Positions 10,506 through 21,239 of a stretch of 64,000 nucleotides of DNA are shown here, piece after piece; the first letter of the stretch is position 1; the number at the start of each line of letters is the position of its first letter. The translations under genes were made by a program, and so were the position numbers. The DNA is from Vandiemenella viatica (Eukaryota; Arthropoda; Insecta; Orthoptera; Morabidae). A model generated the notes under the pieces. That model made no database searches. It saw nothing but the letters and a program-made list of their open reading frames with translations, and was not told the DNA's origin. Location of the stretch: the NCBI GenBank assembly GCA_031002005.1, contig JARYHS010013630.1, positions 29,537,504-29,601,503 of the forward strand, given 5' to 3'.

Positions 10506-10805
10506 ATGGCACGCCGTTGTGTTTGTACAGTGGAAGAAATCATGGAGATTCTTAGTAGAAGCGACAGTGAATATGATCTCTTTGATATGGATGACAGTGA
10601 TGACCCTTCGACAGGATCTCGAAGTAATAGTCCTAAGCTGTGTACATCAGCTAGTGGAAAATGACCAATTGTCTCCACAAGCGGTGAAAATTCTTCACAA
10701 TTTGAAGCTAGAGACTGTGAGAGCGAAATGTGTGGAAAAAGAGAATGCTTTACTGACACGTTTAATCGCACGTACTTGACGATTAAGCTGCGGGATACAA
10801 GTTTG
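10506..10805 (+). pseudogene. piggyBac transposase N-terminal fragment
   Basis: The ATG at 10506 opens MARRCVCTVEEIMEIL, then an acidic stretch DSEYDLFDMDDSDDPST, typical of the N-terminus of piggyBac transposases. A stop occurs at 10662. Coding similarity continues in a shifted frame (CESEMCGKRECF, TIKLRDTSLD). The catalytic core that should follow is absent. Confidence 0.75.
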
Positions 10806-10911
10806 GATTAGGTTAACATTCAAGCAGTTTGTCATTTTTCCTGATATTTCTAACAGAAGATCATATGATACAAACAGATACGCGAGAATCAGTTCACACT
10901 ATATTTTCAAT

Positions 10912-11700
10912 ATGAAGTGGTATAAAAAGTTCTTTTTCCACATTCTTGAACACCGCATTTTAAATGCTCACGCTCTTCACCGAGTAGTAACAGGACGAAA
11001 AATGACAGTTGCAGAGTTTCATCTGCCTCTGGTAAGGGGGCATCCATAAATTACATGAGGTGTTTTTCCGGATTTCCAGACCTCCCCCCACTTGTGAGAT
11101 CTGGTTCGTGAGGACCCCCCCCCCCCCCCACATCGCAACTTTTTGAGACCTTTCTTTTTTAGGTCTCAACCTTCCAAAGCTGCACTTACCCTCCTAAAAT
11201 TGACTTTCGCGTCATTTATAGACCTTTTTTTAGCTCTACAGTCCAACAAAAATTTCAAAAATCTCACGTAAGATTTCTGTTGACCCCCTCTCCCCCTTGG
11301 TAAGATTTTGCCGGATCCCCCCCCCCTTATTTCACTTCATGTAATTTATGGACGCCCCCTTAGAGAACTTGTTGAAGCATATACCACAGAACAGAACGAA
11401 CCTAGCAATGGCAGATGCTCTGATAATGAATATTGTCAAGGATTAACTCGGAGACATTTTCCAAATTTCATTCATATTGAAAATTCAAAGAAGAGCACGC
11501 CAATGCGTAAATGCACTGTATGTTCGAAACAGAAAGTGTGTCGAGAAACCAATGCAGAACATGTGATGTACTACTGTGTGTTGTGCCATTTGTCAAGGCT
11601 TATCACACAAAAAGAATTATTAACCATGGGTAACTGCAGGGTAATAATTATATTGCATTTATACGCCTCTAAAACTGAACGAAATACAAAATATATATAT
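10912..11700 (+). pseudogene. piggyBac transposase C-terminal fragment with Cys-rich domain, MITE-interrupted
   Basis: KWYKKFFFHILEHRILNA and TGRKMTVAEFHLPLV come first. After the MITE (11036-11359) follow RELVEAY, LTRRHFPNFI and a Cys-rich domain, RKCTVCSKQKVCRETN...YYCVLCH, matching the C-terminal zinc-binding domain of piggyBac transposases. The order and spacing are right but the frame is broken by the insertion. Bases 11712-12172 hold only terminal non-coding element DNA. Confidence 0.8.
11036..11359. mobile_element. MITE, PIF/Harbinger-type target, inside piggyBac 1
   Basis: The terminal inverted repeats are GGGGGCATCCATAAATTACA on the left and the complement of TGTAATTTATGGACGCCCCC on the right. 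They are flanked by TAA (11033-11035) and TTA (11360-11362). The 324-bp interior has C-rich stretches and no ORF. Removing it restores the LVRELVEAY reading of the piggyBac Cys-rich region, so it inserted after piggyBac. Confidence 0.85.
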
Positions 11701-12431
11701 ATATATATTTAACTTCAGCAATGGCGGTCTATAGCCCGAGTCAAAAATAAGGCTGGAAAATATGTGCAGAATTTGTGAAAGGTATTTGGAAAGGTATTCT
11801 CTCCAGATAAATTACTACACTCCCAAACAAAAAAACATTTCAGTTGCTGTAATATCTATTTAGTATATGAAGTACCTGCATGTTTGCTTACGCAGACATT
11901 CGCTTTTAGAGGAGCTTTAAATTGAAAAACTTTAGATGTTATATTAACAGCATTTATTTTGTATCTGGGGTTTCAAATCGCAGAGTGACAGCAGAAGAAC
12001 GTCGCACACAACGCTCCAAACTTATTCAGCACACAGCAGTCCGGTCCGCGTGCCCAGCTCAGCAGAGCAGGTATCGGTCGAATGCGACATTCCAGGGCAG
12101 GTAAACAGCTTAGCCGTAAACAAAGCAGCACTCAGCGAGAGCTCGGCTGGGCAAACCATAGCAGTTAAAGGGTTAAAAAACGCAAGAACCTGCGTCCTGC
12201 AAATAAAAAGTTCAGATATAAAAATTCATGGTCATATTGTAAAGTGGTGATCACAGAAAACACTGAAGACGATTAAAAGTGTTTGTCGTCTTGCAGCAGC
12301 TTCTGACTTCTTATTTGAAAACTTAAAACATTTCAGAACATTTTTCAATATTCCGTTGGTGGCAGCCAGGTCCAAACTTGTGTAATTAATCAACTGTTTA
12401 AGAAATAACAACAAGAATAATGGTATTTTCC

Positions 12432-14630
12432 TTTTTGATATTACATGGCGACCATGACAGGACAAGATAAATTTTCGGCTTGGAAATAGTTTGATTTTGT
12501 AAGAAATTGTGTTTGATGGCCAGGTGGAAGTAATGAGACAGAAAAAAACTTGTAATTATTTGTGAAAAATAAGATAAAAGAAGTAAGACCGAATCAACAA
12601 TGGGACTGTATTGGTGGGACTACTGAGAAAAGAGCCAAAGTTACTGATGGGAGACACATTCTACATACGGCCATCGTGGCTGCATAGCGAACTTGACTGT
12701 TGGCAGATGTTCCATTCTGGGCAAGAAAACAACGGTGGCACCTACTAGTGGCGGAAACTACAACTACTCATTCCGCGAGAGAGACGACAGCCATCGCATT
12801 GCAGCTGATGGTGAACGAGTGAAATTGAGGTGGCGTGGAAAACCAACGGCGACGAGCAGAACTTCTAAAGCTAAGCAGCGCAAAAAATATTACTCCTTTC
12901 CTACTTCCATTAAGTTTCCTGTATATGTGAATACTTTTCCGCAAATTTGTAGAAAATTCCATAGAGAAAGAAATCGTAGTGTATGAGGTTTCTTCTCCCA
13001 TAATTATTACTGTAAGCGCATTTCATCATGATATTGTAGCTTTGCAGCTGGCTGCAAATATAAGCCTGCAGTTAGCCTTTTGCATGCGTGCAGGTTGTGT
13101 TGCTGATTATTTTCTGTTTCCTCTTGTTTTGTCTTGTCTTGTTTCTGTGTTGGACCTCAGTCATGCAGAGAGGAATTGAAGACCACGGGGGTTAAATGGG
13201 GGGGTCATGAATACGTGCTTGCATGGGGTTCAAACATTACTCGTGAACTTGATCGTATAACTGATACCTTTTCTCGAAAATGCTGTAGTTCTTTAAACCA
13301 GTCGCCAAACTATTAGTTTACCCTGAAATAGCTAACAGGTCATACTTAAATGAAAGAAAGTAACGTGTAGTTACTAATTTAAAATATACTCTGAAAGTTT
13401 GCTGAAGTTAACACTGGTATCAGATTACACTTAAAACATTTAAGGCGATATCGAACTTCGAATCACATAAGAAGATGCAGGTTATCCTTCAAGGCACAAC
13501 AACTGATGAAACATTCACTCTTGCAAACATATTTTCTACTTGCAACCCCAAAATGAGAGTGATCTTCACGATAGTTCTCAAACACTGCTTCTGTTAACTT
13601 CTTAAACTAACTTAACAAAGTTCTTTCTCTTAGTTTAGCTTAAAGTTTCCTTAAAGTGACTGAGTAAGTCCACGAACTTGTTCCGAGGTGAGATAGTTGA
13701 ACTTTCAGTAGTTACATTTTGAAATGTACCCTCGTGGAGCAATGCTTACTGCAACTTCACAACTACCTGCTTAAAACTGCCAGCGCCATAATAAAACTGC
13801 TTGTAAATTGTTCCAGACTCCTTGCGCTGGTCTGCTTTATATAGGCTAGGCTTATCTATTGCTGAATCGCCATGGAACATCGGTGTATTCCTGAGGGGAA
13901 ACACTATTTTTTAGTGAATTAGAAAAAGCCCACGCTCCTGTGAAGCACTAATTTTACTTGGATTTTTCCAAAATTTTACTATGTTATAGTTTGATTTATT
14001 CCGAATATTTTTGGTCATGACAACTTTTCTCATAATTATTCTCGTTTAAGAACTATTAATTTCTGTAAGTCACACATGGGTATGCTATCATATGTCAACA
14101 CAAAAACTTCATTTTTCTTACTTTAAACATCAAGTTACCTCTGAACTGTTATATGTTTGTTACTAACTGAATTTTTCTCTTTCATTTAACCATACTTTTA
14201 TCTTTCTAGCTCTTTTTTCTAAAAATATTGAATTAGTTTGATTTGAAATATCTCCTTACATAAATTTTGAAAGTATACAAAAACCACCTTGAAGTGATTG
14301 TCATTCTCCTCTTTCTTAGTGGAAATGAATGCAACAAAATTCATCATGACTGAAAAGAAAAACCTTATTTGAATCTTATGTCTTTTATAAAAATGTTTCA
14401 GAATTGATTTAAAAAGTTCTTTATGTTAATAAAATGGTTATAAAAGTTCTTTACTATATAACTATATGAGATTTGCCTCCTTCTAAATGGTTTTAGCCGC
14501 ATAATGGACATATAACAAGGTTATGTTCTGAGATGAAAAGTGCTTCATCATTGAAGGTGATTATAAAAGTTATTCGCTATGCATTATATGTAACTCGCCT
14601 CTTGCTGAACGGTTTAAGTGAGATAATATA
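12432..14630. other. Region without recognised genes
   Basis: Short frames at 12693-12986 (97 codons, basic, unrecognised) and 12979-13179 do not resemble known domains. Bases 13320-14430 are AT-rich with no coding signal. A roughly 110-bp unit is present twice between about 14440 and 14630 (GATTTGCCTCCTTCTAAATGG versus AACTCGCCTCTTGCTGAACGG). Confidence 0.4.
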
Positions 14631-14773
14631 TATACAGGGCGTTCGCCGGGAAACGCAACCCACTGTTAGCGCTACAAGGAAGAAACTGCTCCCGGCGAGC
14701 GAGCGGTCAGCTTCGGGCATTGTTCGACCGTCGGCCGCGGTCTATTTCATAAACTTGTATGTGCTAAGCATTA

Positions 14774-15032
14774 ATGAATCGCTAAATGCAGAAAGGGAAC
14801 ATGTCCAGTTTGATAAGTTTTAGGGACATGACAAAAAACTGTATTACGTTCGTACGGTAGACTACTCAGTATTACATTTTGTGTTGGTTTGGGATGAGAA
14901 GCATATTATTTATGTTTTTTTTAAGTGACTTTCTGCAGAGAACGAAAGGGCTAAGTTGAAAGATGCCTTTTCCGGAAAAAAAGTTTTTTTTTACGAAATG
15001 GACATGTTCCCTTTCTGCAATTAGCGATTCAT
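14774..15032. mobile_element. 259-bp MITE nested in the DUF4817-type element
   Basis: The ends are about 35-bp inverted repeats (ATGAATCGCTAAATGCAGAA on the left). The target duplication is TTA at 14771-14773 and 15033-15035. No coding content. The TTA target and short size suggest a PIF/Harbinger-type MITE, but the TIR differs from that of the 11036-11359 MITE. Confidence 0.8.
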
Positions 15033-15061
15033 TTAAATGTGACGTAATTCATTAGCTTACC

Positions 15062-15439
15062 TTATAAAAGATGCTGGAAGTGTTGACCCTCTTGTGTAAT
15101 GCACATTTCACATCTTCTGAACATATTTCGAAACACACGCTGCCCTAACTGACTTAATGATTTTTTGGGTGACTGTTCTAGTCGAAAAGCGATATCGTCA
15201 ATTTTCTCCTCTGTGAGAATACGGTTGACCGACAGTCTCTTTTTGTTAAAAAATGAACCCGTTTCTCTTACTTTTTTAACCAGACGCAGAATTGTTGATT
15301 TAGCTGGCAGTAAAGCGCCAGGATATTCGCGACGAAATTTACTGCGACACTTTTTAAACGACTTCTTCTTCACATATGTATCGTAGAGAAATATTCTTTG
15401 TTGCAAACTGTAACGTACCATAATTTTACTCACACTCAA
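15062..15439 (-). pseudogene. DUF4817 DNA-binding fragment of a transposase
   Basis: The frame of 125 codons begins MSVSKIMVRYSLQQRIFLYD. Its helix-turn-helix pattern (STILRLVKKVRETGS) matches the N-terminal DUF4817 domain of the insect IS630-type transposases. It stops before any catalytic block, and its last residues (RRCEMCITQEG) no longer match the family. The frame itself is open. A free DNA-binding fragment could in principle still bind element ends. Confidence 0.7.
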
Positions 15440-15755
15440 ACACGGTACAGATTAGTAAGAGTATGAAGCCCCAAACTAGCCAAACCGCAAAGAAACGTTT
15501 ATTCACAACACTGATTAATAAGAGACTGAAGTCACAAACTAGCTACAATGCAAAGATACCGTTCTTAACAATGTAAGGGTCCCATTATACTGCGTCACTG
15601 CACTGTTGGGGCAGCGGAGGTGTTAAACAGTGCGGTGATTCACGGTGCCGTGTGGCGGCAGTTGCTGGCTCGACTGACTGAGCAAGTTGCCGACGGCAAC
15701 AGACTTGGAGGGTAGCGTTTTCCGGCGAACGCCCTGTATAACAGGGGGATTTACG

Positions 15756-16513
15756 GATCTACTGCAATCTTTCGTTACTCAACTGAAGACTGACCTTAAT
15801 ATTCAAATGATAAAACTAAACAGTCTTGAAGATAAGTTTAGTGAAGATATTAATGGTCTGAAGGAAAATATGAAAACCAAGAACGAATGCATGGAGAAGA
15901 ATATGAGAGATCATGTGGAAGCCAAATTTGCTGAGTTGAGTGTGGATTTAGAGTGTAATAAATCTCTGACATCGGAGATTCAACAATATGTGCAGAAGTG
16001 GACAGATGACTTCTCACAAGGTGTTTGTGAAATGAAAACACACAAGATCGAAATGATTATCAGGAAGATGGATCAATTGACATGAGCAGAGCATCGTTAG
16101 TCGATGCTAAAAAGACTGACAGTACATTGTGCACCAACAGAAAAACAGTTACTGTGTACGCACCAAGTAGTGAAAGTGTTGCGAACAGATTGCAGCAGCC
16201 TGTGGCATGGCAGGTCAGTGAATGAGCAGAGCGCAATAACAATGAAACAGCTAGTGACAGCGGCGAATTTGAAGTGGCACTGACAGCTGTTTGTTTACAA
16301 TGGCAAGAAAAGCACGAGTTGAAGGCAATCTTCTTTCATGAAAATTTATGGGAACTTCTGCTGTTCGAGTTCAAGATGAGAAAACATAAAGAAGAAGATA
16401 GGATTGGAAAGGAAGCAAAGTACCAAATGAACAGAGTAAAGAAGAAAGCACAATTAAACCTGCGTGCTGAGTGCAGGAACATAAGATATAAGGATATAGG
16501 ATATAGGATATAA
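15756..16513 (+). other. Possible coding remnant, coiled-coil rich, unidentified
   Basis: The frame from about 15759 to 16085 (GFTDLLQSFVTQLKTDL ... MIIRKMDQLT) is rich in heptad-like Leu/Ile and charged residues. After a stop a second frame (16274-16513) contains ALTAVCLQWQEKHE and a Lys/Glu-rich tail ending in a DIGYRI-like repeat. It may be the gag or ORF1 remnant of a retroelement. No diagnostic motif such as a CCHC knuckle is visible. Confidence 0.25.
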
Positions 16514-16519
16514 GAAGAA

Positions 16520-17010
16520 GGAAGATATGATGAGCAAATCTGTTTGCTGAAGGAAGAAATTTATTAACGTTTAAGGTTACTTACAACGTGCTGATTCTGT
16601 GGTGTTGGGGGGGGAGGGAGATACATGGCCTTTCGGAACTCTGAACACATGTGGTCCACAGGAAATGGCACAAACAAACTGATGGCCTATTATTCAGTTT
16701 TCCCTTTCTGAGAAACCATTTGTCTTGCTACAGCAAGGACAACATTTAACCTATCCCCTGCTGCTTTAGTAAAAAGGAGGAGGAGACAGCCGTGTTGTGT
16801 GTAGGACTAGCATGCAGAAAGATCATAAATTTGTAAGTGCCACGGTTTTGTCTCGTACATAAAAACACCCTGGATGAGAAAAGGTTATGAAGGAATTGTT
16901 GTACAAAGTACAAGTATGTCTAAACTAAAACTGTATGTAAAACATAGGAATGTAGAAGAAACTTCCACTTTGACATAAACGTTAACATTATTATTAATAA
17001 TAATTAATAT
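16520..17010. other. No recognised feature
   Basis: AT-rich intron DNA just downstream of the middle THOC5 exon. It includes a G9 run near 16600. I see no coding or repeat structure. Confidence 0.4.
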
Positions 17011-17017
17011 TACTCAC

Positions 17018-17093
17018 CATACGTGTGATTGAGTCTGGAGCAGTTTTGTAGAATTCATCAACTGGAATAAGTTCTATCTCTTCATCTTTTGAT
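17018..17093 (-). CDS. THOC5: THOC5 exon, 76 nt, second exon in window
   Basis: The exon begins with one base completing Lys, then SKDEEIELIPVDEFYKTAP, DSITRM. This matches the THOC5 segment FKSKxEExxLVSLEEFYKEAPxxIS that follows the CLxF motif. The acceptor is TTCGTTAG|A at 17094/17093 and the donor is ACGTATG|GTGAGT at 17018/17017. The phases fit both neighbours: the upstream exon ends in AA, and this exon ends in phase 0. At 76 nt it is too short to be found by ORF length alone. Confidence 0.9.
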
Positions 17094-18299
17094 CTAACGA
17101 ACAAAGCAAGTTACCAAAAGTTATTGCAAAAAAATATTGGTAAGAGGAACAAAAGCTCATAAGCTTTTATTTTTTAAATGATGCCAAACTGAAAGCTAGT
17201 TTGGGCAAGAACCGAATGACTTACATGGTTAATACTGAAAAAAAGGGAAAATGTCAAACACATCTTATTGACATCAGGTCATCACACAACTTTAATACTT
17301 CTTAAAATTAGAGATAACAGTGGGGCTGTTTCCTAGAACTGTAAAAGTAACGATGTATTCGTTACTGAGTAACGGGTTAGTCGCCTGACTCAAAATCGCG
17401 AATTGTTACTCAAAAATTCATTTTGTTATTTGCATGTTTCGTTACTCGCATTTGTCGTATAGATGATTTGTCAAACATACGAACGGTTCGACCAATGATT
17501 GAATGAGCAAATCTTTGTTATGTAATTAGTTGATGATTTAAGTGTGCTGCGATTGTGATATTAGGTATTATTATGAAGTATGTAATATTCAATGCAGGAA
17601 ATCAAATGCACGAACAATTTGCCTAAATTTACTTTACTCAATGAACAATTTACTTGAACTTTACAAAGTACTAACGAACTCATTCAAGTGATGCTTCATG
17701 TTAGTGCTCAATTGTATCAGAAGTAATGTGATATAGCAATCAATGAATTTTAAGAATAAAAAAAGAAAATCATTAATCAGAAACGCGGATGAGTGGGAAA
17801 ATTACCACAGATGAATGTGCTCTATCCCAATTAAAAAACATATTTTGAATGTGAACGAAAGAATGAAGTTTGAAAATCGTTCGTTGTATGCATACACGTG
17901 TATTTGTGGGAATTTTGATTTGAATTTGTTTCGTTACAAATAAAAATGTTTGTGTACAAAAATGTTGTGCAAACATAATTTTTATGTAATTAATATTATT
18001 TATGGCTAAGTTTTAAAATTTTTAACGAGATAAATAATTTTGACAACGTAAAGACTAATTTTGTAGTTTTTATTTTGCTTAACATTAAAATTTACAGACA
18101 ATAATTTGTAAATAGAAAATTTGTATGGATAATTTGAGATAGTTACCGTTTTTTCGTTGATCGTTCAGTATTGAGGTTTGTTGATTTCAAACATTTATGA
18201 AATTTGTTTAAGATTTGATACCTTCTATTTTATTTTATAGTGTAATTTACAATATAAAAGAGTTTTCTATTAGTTTAGACTAAGGAAAAAGGAAACTGC

Positions 18300-20010
18300 T
18301 TTAGGCAATATAAATTGCAAGGAAAGGGAAAATTACTCATCACTTACCAAAGAAGGCAGCGATGAGAGAACATATATCACGAACACACAAATATACAAAA
18401 TATTTCGGTTATTAAACCTTATTCATGATGGAGAAAATAAGTCATGAGGCTCAGAAGGTGTGCACATGCCGAGGGTTGCTACATGACTGGGTGGATTATC
18501 AATATGGCGGTGGGACTGAGATTTTGTATACAAATATGTAAATCGCAGATGGTGGTAGAAATAATAATATACCAAAAAGGGGTAGGAAATAAGGCCTTGG
18601 AATAGGTTTTGTTTCTGGAAATTATCGCACACCGCACACATCACGTTCCTCGATGTTGACATCACACTCAGGCAGGGTGCTCTTCACACATCTGTCCACA
18701 TCAAACCAACTAATCTACAGCAATATCTACATTTTGACAGTTGCCACCCATTCCATACCACACGTTCCCTTCCCTACAGCCTTGCTATCCATGGCAAACG
18801 TATCTGTTCTGATGCTGAATCCCTCTCCCAGTTTTCCCAAAACCTATCCCAAGCCCTTATCTCCTACCCAGCAAATCTTGTACATAAACAAATCACGCGT
18901 GCAATCACCCACCCTCCTCAGAACCACTCCCGCCCGGCTCCTCTAGCATCCAACCATAGCCATGTCTTTGTCACCCAGTTCTCGCCTGGTCTCGAATCCA
19001 TCAATCAAATCCATCAATCGAATCCTACAACAGGGGCATGACTTCCTTCGCTCCTTTCCAGAAATGTGCACTCTCTTCCCAAAAATTCTGCCAACTGTCC
19101 CCCGTACTTGTTTCAGCAGACCACCTAACCTAAAAAACATCTTGGTTCACATATACCCTCCATCTGACTCTCCAAAAACACCTTATGGATCTTTTCCCTG
19201 TAATAGAACTCGCTGCAAAACCTGCAACATGCATCCTCCCACTACTACATTTACCAACCCTGTCACAGGGGAAACCTTTCCCATCACTGGACATGCCACA
19301 TGCTCCACTACGCACATCATATTCCAGCTAACTTGTCGCCATTGCATGAGTTCTTATATAGGCCTGACTACACAGCAACTTTTGACCAGAATGAATGGCC
19401 ACAGGCAAACAGTTCATACCCAAATTTATATCTTCCCATACCAGAACATGCTAACTACCACAATTCCAACAACTTCAATGACTGTTTCACCGTGAGAGCA
19501 ATCAGTTTTTTCCCCAAAACTACCGCCACCTCAGAACTTCGCAGATGGGAACTTGCTTACCAAAATATCCTAGATACCAGACACCCACCTGGCCTCAACC
19601 ACAGATAAAATTCCTTTCCTTGATGCATCACTCATTATTAGTAGGATTAGTAGTAGCATTATTGTCATTTAACTAATTACCTTATTTTATTTTTCAACAT
19701 TTGTCCGTCCATATTTATGTACTTAATTTCCTCCCCACCGCTTTTTTTTGTATATTATTATTTCTACCACCATCTGCGATTTCTCAGTCCCACAGCCATA
19801 CTGATAATCCACCCAGTCATGTAGCAACCCTCGGTGTCTGCACACCTTCTGAGCCTCATGACTTATTTTCTCCATCATGAATAAGGTTTAATAACCGAAA
19901 TATTGTGTATATTTGTGTGTTCATGATATATGTTCTTCTCTCATCGCTGCCTCCAACTTTGGTGAGTGATGAGTCATTTTCCCTTTCCTTGCAATTTACA
20001 TTGTCTAATA
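18300..20010 (+). mobile_element. PLE insertion with long inverted terminal arms
   Basis: The left arm (about 18302-18590) and the right arm (about 19722-20008) are inverted repeats of about 280 bp. Both include ATTGCAAGGAAAGGGAAAA-type outer text, the ACTCATCACTT block and CAGATGGTGGTAGAAATAAT. A plus-strand PLE coding fragment lies between them. The right arm carries a CATGAATAAGGTTTAATAACCGAAA hairpin block, a decayed version of the hammerhead-like motif. No clear target duplication was found. Confidence 0.7.
18646..19608 (+). pseudogene. PLE RT thumb and GIY-YIG fragment
   Basis: It starts at FLDVDITLRQG, the end of the RT domain, then HFDSCHPFHTTRSLPYSLA and RRPPNLKN-type text near 19110-19140. 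A Cys-rich linker follows (PCNRTRCKTCNMHPPTTTF), then the GIY-YIG-like core TCRHCMSSYIGLTTQQLLT with RMNGHRQTVH. It ends in AYQNILDTRHPPGLNHR and a stop at 19608. The CxxC..H linker before GIY-YIG is characteristic of Penelope-like elements. The copy is 5'-truncated and has several stops and frameshifts. Confidence 0.8.
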
Positions 20011-20049
20011 GTTTGTGATATACATCTGTGCATTTGTTATGTTCGAATA

Positions 20050-20465
20050 ATATTTAATTGAATTGCATTGGAGCGCATGCTCCGGTGGCAATTTCCCTAC
20101 ACACTCATCTTCTCCCCTTTCCTGCATCCACCTACATTTGCCCTGTACAAAGTTTAACTTTAAATTCTTTGGTAAATTATTCATCATTTCTCTTGGAAAC
20201 GTATTTCAATCCCTGACACCCTTACCTAAAAAAGAGAATCTTCCTACACCCTTGTGCCTGAAATCGAGTGGCAGCTTGTGGTCATGGTCATCTTTTCCGT
20301 TCCAAGCATTAATTTTAATTCCTACACCAATATCTTTCCATGCCTTATCATCAGTATACACCTTGTACTCTCTCATGACCCTCATCACCCTCCTCCTGTC
20401 CTCCAATGAATCCCATTCCAGCTCTTTTATCATATCTGTTACTGATGCAGTGTGCGATAATTTCC
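20050..20465 (-). pseudogene. LINE 3' end, copy 1 of 3
   Basis: The minus strand encodes KELEWDSLEDRRRVMR, DDKAWKDIG, DDHDHKLPLDFRHKG, RFSFLGKGVRDWN and ends near GAGCGCATGC. The same C-terminus is found at 42610-42987 and 43560-43960 on the plus strand. The block follows the RT fingers/palm in the longer copy at 41099-42987, which identifies it as the C-terminal region of a Jockey/CR1-like LINE. Confidence 0.75.
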
Positions 20466-21027
20466 AGAAACAAATCTAGCAGCCATTTTTTGCAATTCCA
20501 GAAGTCCATAAACAAAGAACAAGGTACAATGACTTTATTCCTTTTGCCTGGTGTTAGAACTTGTATTATTACCGCTGGATCCATGTGATCAATGCAGTAC
20601 TGGCTTCAATGTTGAATGTTTGTTGTAACCGCGACGCAACAACAATTACAAATCTAATCACATGTTCTCCTGAACCTTTGATATTGACTTAAAAGTTTTG
20701 AATATTGATATTTTTAAAATGAAAATATTAAAGCAGGAGTCAGTAGCACTCTGTCTGCAGGCCCGATTTGATGGTATGTCCACATTTATTTTAATAAATC
20801 TATCACAAAATTATGAAGAATTAAAAAAAAGAAAACAGTAAAGGAAGACAGTGGAGAAACCTCTTAATTAAAAACGAAATACTTTGATGAGATTATAATA
20901 TGTGTTGAATACATGTCCCATTATCATATCATGCATCTATGTAGGGTTTTGGGTAGGCTGCTTCAAAAAATAACTGTCATCAGTTATGGTCACTAAATAA
21001 GTCACAGTCATATGATAGTTCAGGTGA

Positions 21028-21051
21028 TTTTTTTTTTTTTTTTTTTTTTTT
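21028..21051. repeat. T24 homopolymer
   Basis: Uninterrupted run of 24 T. It could be the poly(A) tail of a minus-strand retrocopy, but no clear body adjoins it. Confidence 0.8.
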
Positions 21052-21239
21052 ACAGAAACAGGTGTTTTTGTTTTGAAACTAGATTATTCTTCGCTATATA
21101 ACATTCAGTGCCTGGGTGATCGATCTTCGCTCGGCATCTTTCGATTTCTGTTCAATATCCAAGGTAATGAGTAAAGTTTGACTAAAGTAAAAGGCTTGAA
21201 GGCTTCCTAGGCATTTTGAGGTGCACAGTGAACCAAAGA

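Larger units (their letters stand above)
10114..12172 (+). mobile_element. Non-autonomous piggyBac element 1
   Basis: The element is flanked by TTAA at 10110-10113 and 12173-12176. Terminal inverted repeats CCCTTTAACTGCT occur at both ends. The interior keeps an N-terminal and a C-terminal piece of the transposase but lacks the DDD catalytic core. A MITE sits inside the C-terminal piece. TTAA duplication plus CCC/GGG ends is diagnostic for the superfamily. A second copy in opposite orientation lies at 23158-24288. Confidence 0.9.
14635..15736 (-). mobile_element. Short DUF4817-type element with 22-bp TIRs
   Basis: The left end CAGGGCGTTCGCCGGGAAAC and the right end are inverted repeats of 22 bp with one mismatch, flanked by TA at 14633-14634 and 15737-15738, the Tc1/mariner-group target. 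Only an N-terminal transposase fragment remains inside. A MITE is nested at 14774-15032. Without the MITE the element would be about 840 bp, so it is a deletion derivative. Confidence 0.85.
6040..17017 (-). other. THOC5: THOC5 intron, about 11.0 kb, TE-filled
   Basis: The intron runs from the donor ATG|GTGAGT at 17018/17017 to the acceptor before 6039. It holds the palindromic element, two DUF4817-type elements, a LINE, a piggyBac and two MITEs listed separately. Bases 6365-6885 and 8141-8340 hold nothing I recognise. Bases 13320-14630 hold only two diverged copies of a roughly 110-bp unit near 14440-14630. Confidence 0.8.

Noticed and set aside
12693..12986. 97-codon basic frame as a host gene
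   Set aside because: No homology pattern, overlaps antisense frames of similar length, and no supporting splice or neighbour signal.
18606..18640. LINE fragment (TTTCTGGAAATTATCGCACA) fused to the PLE start
   Set aside because: The match to the LINE at 20440-20465 is only about 25 bp, too short to claim a chimeric insertion.
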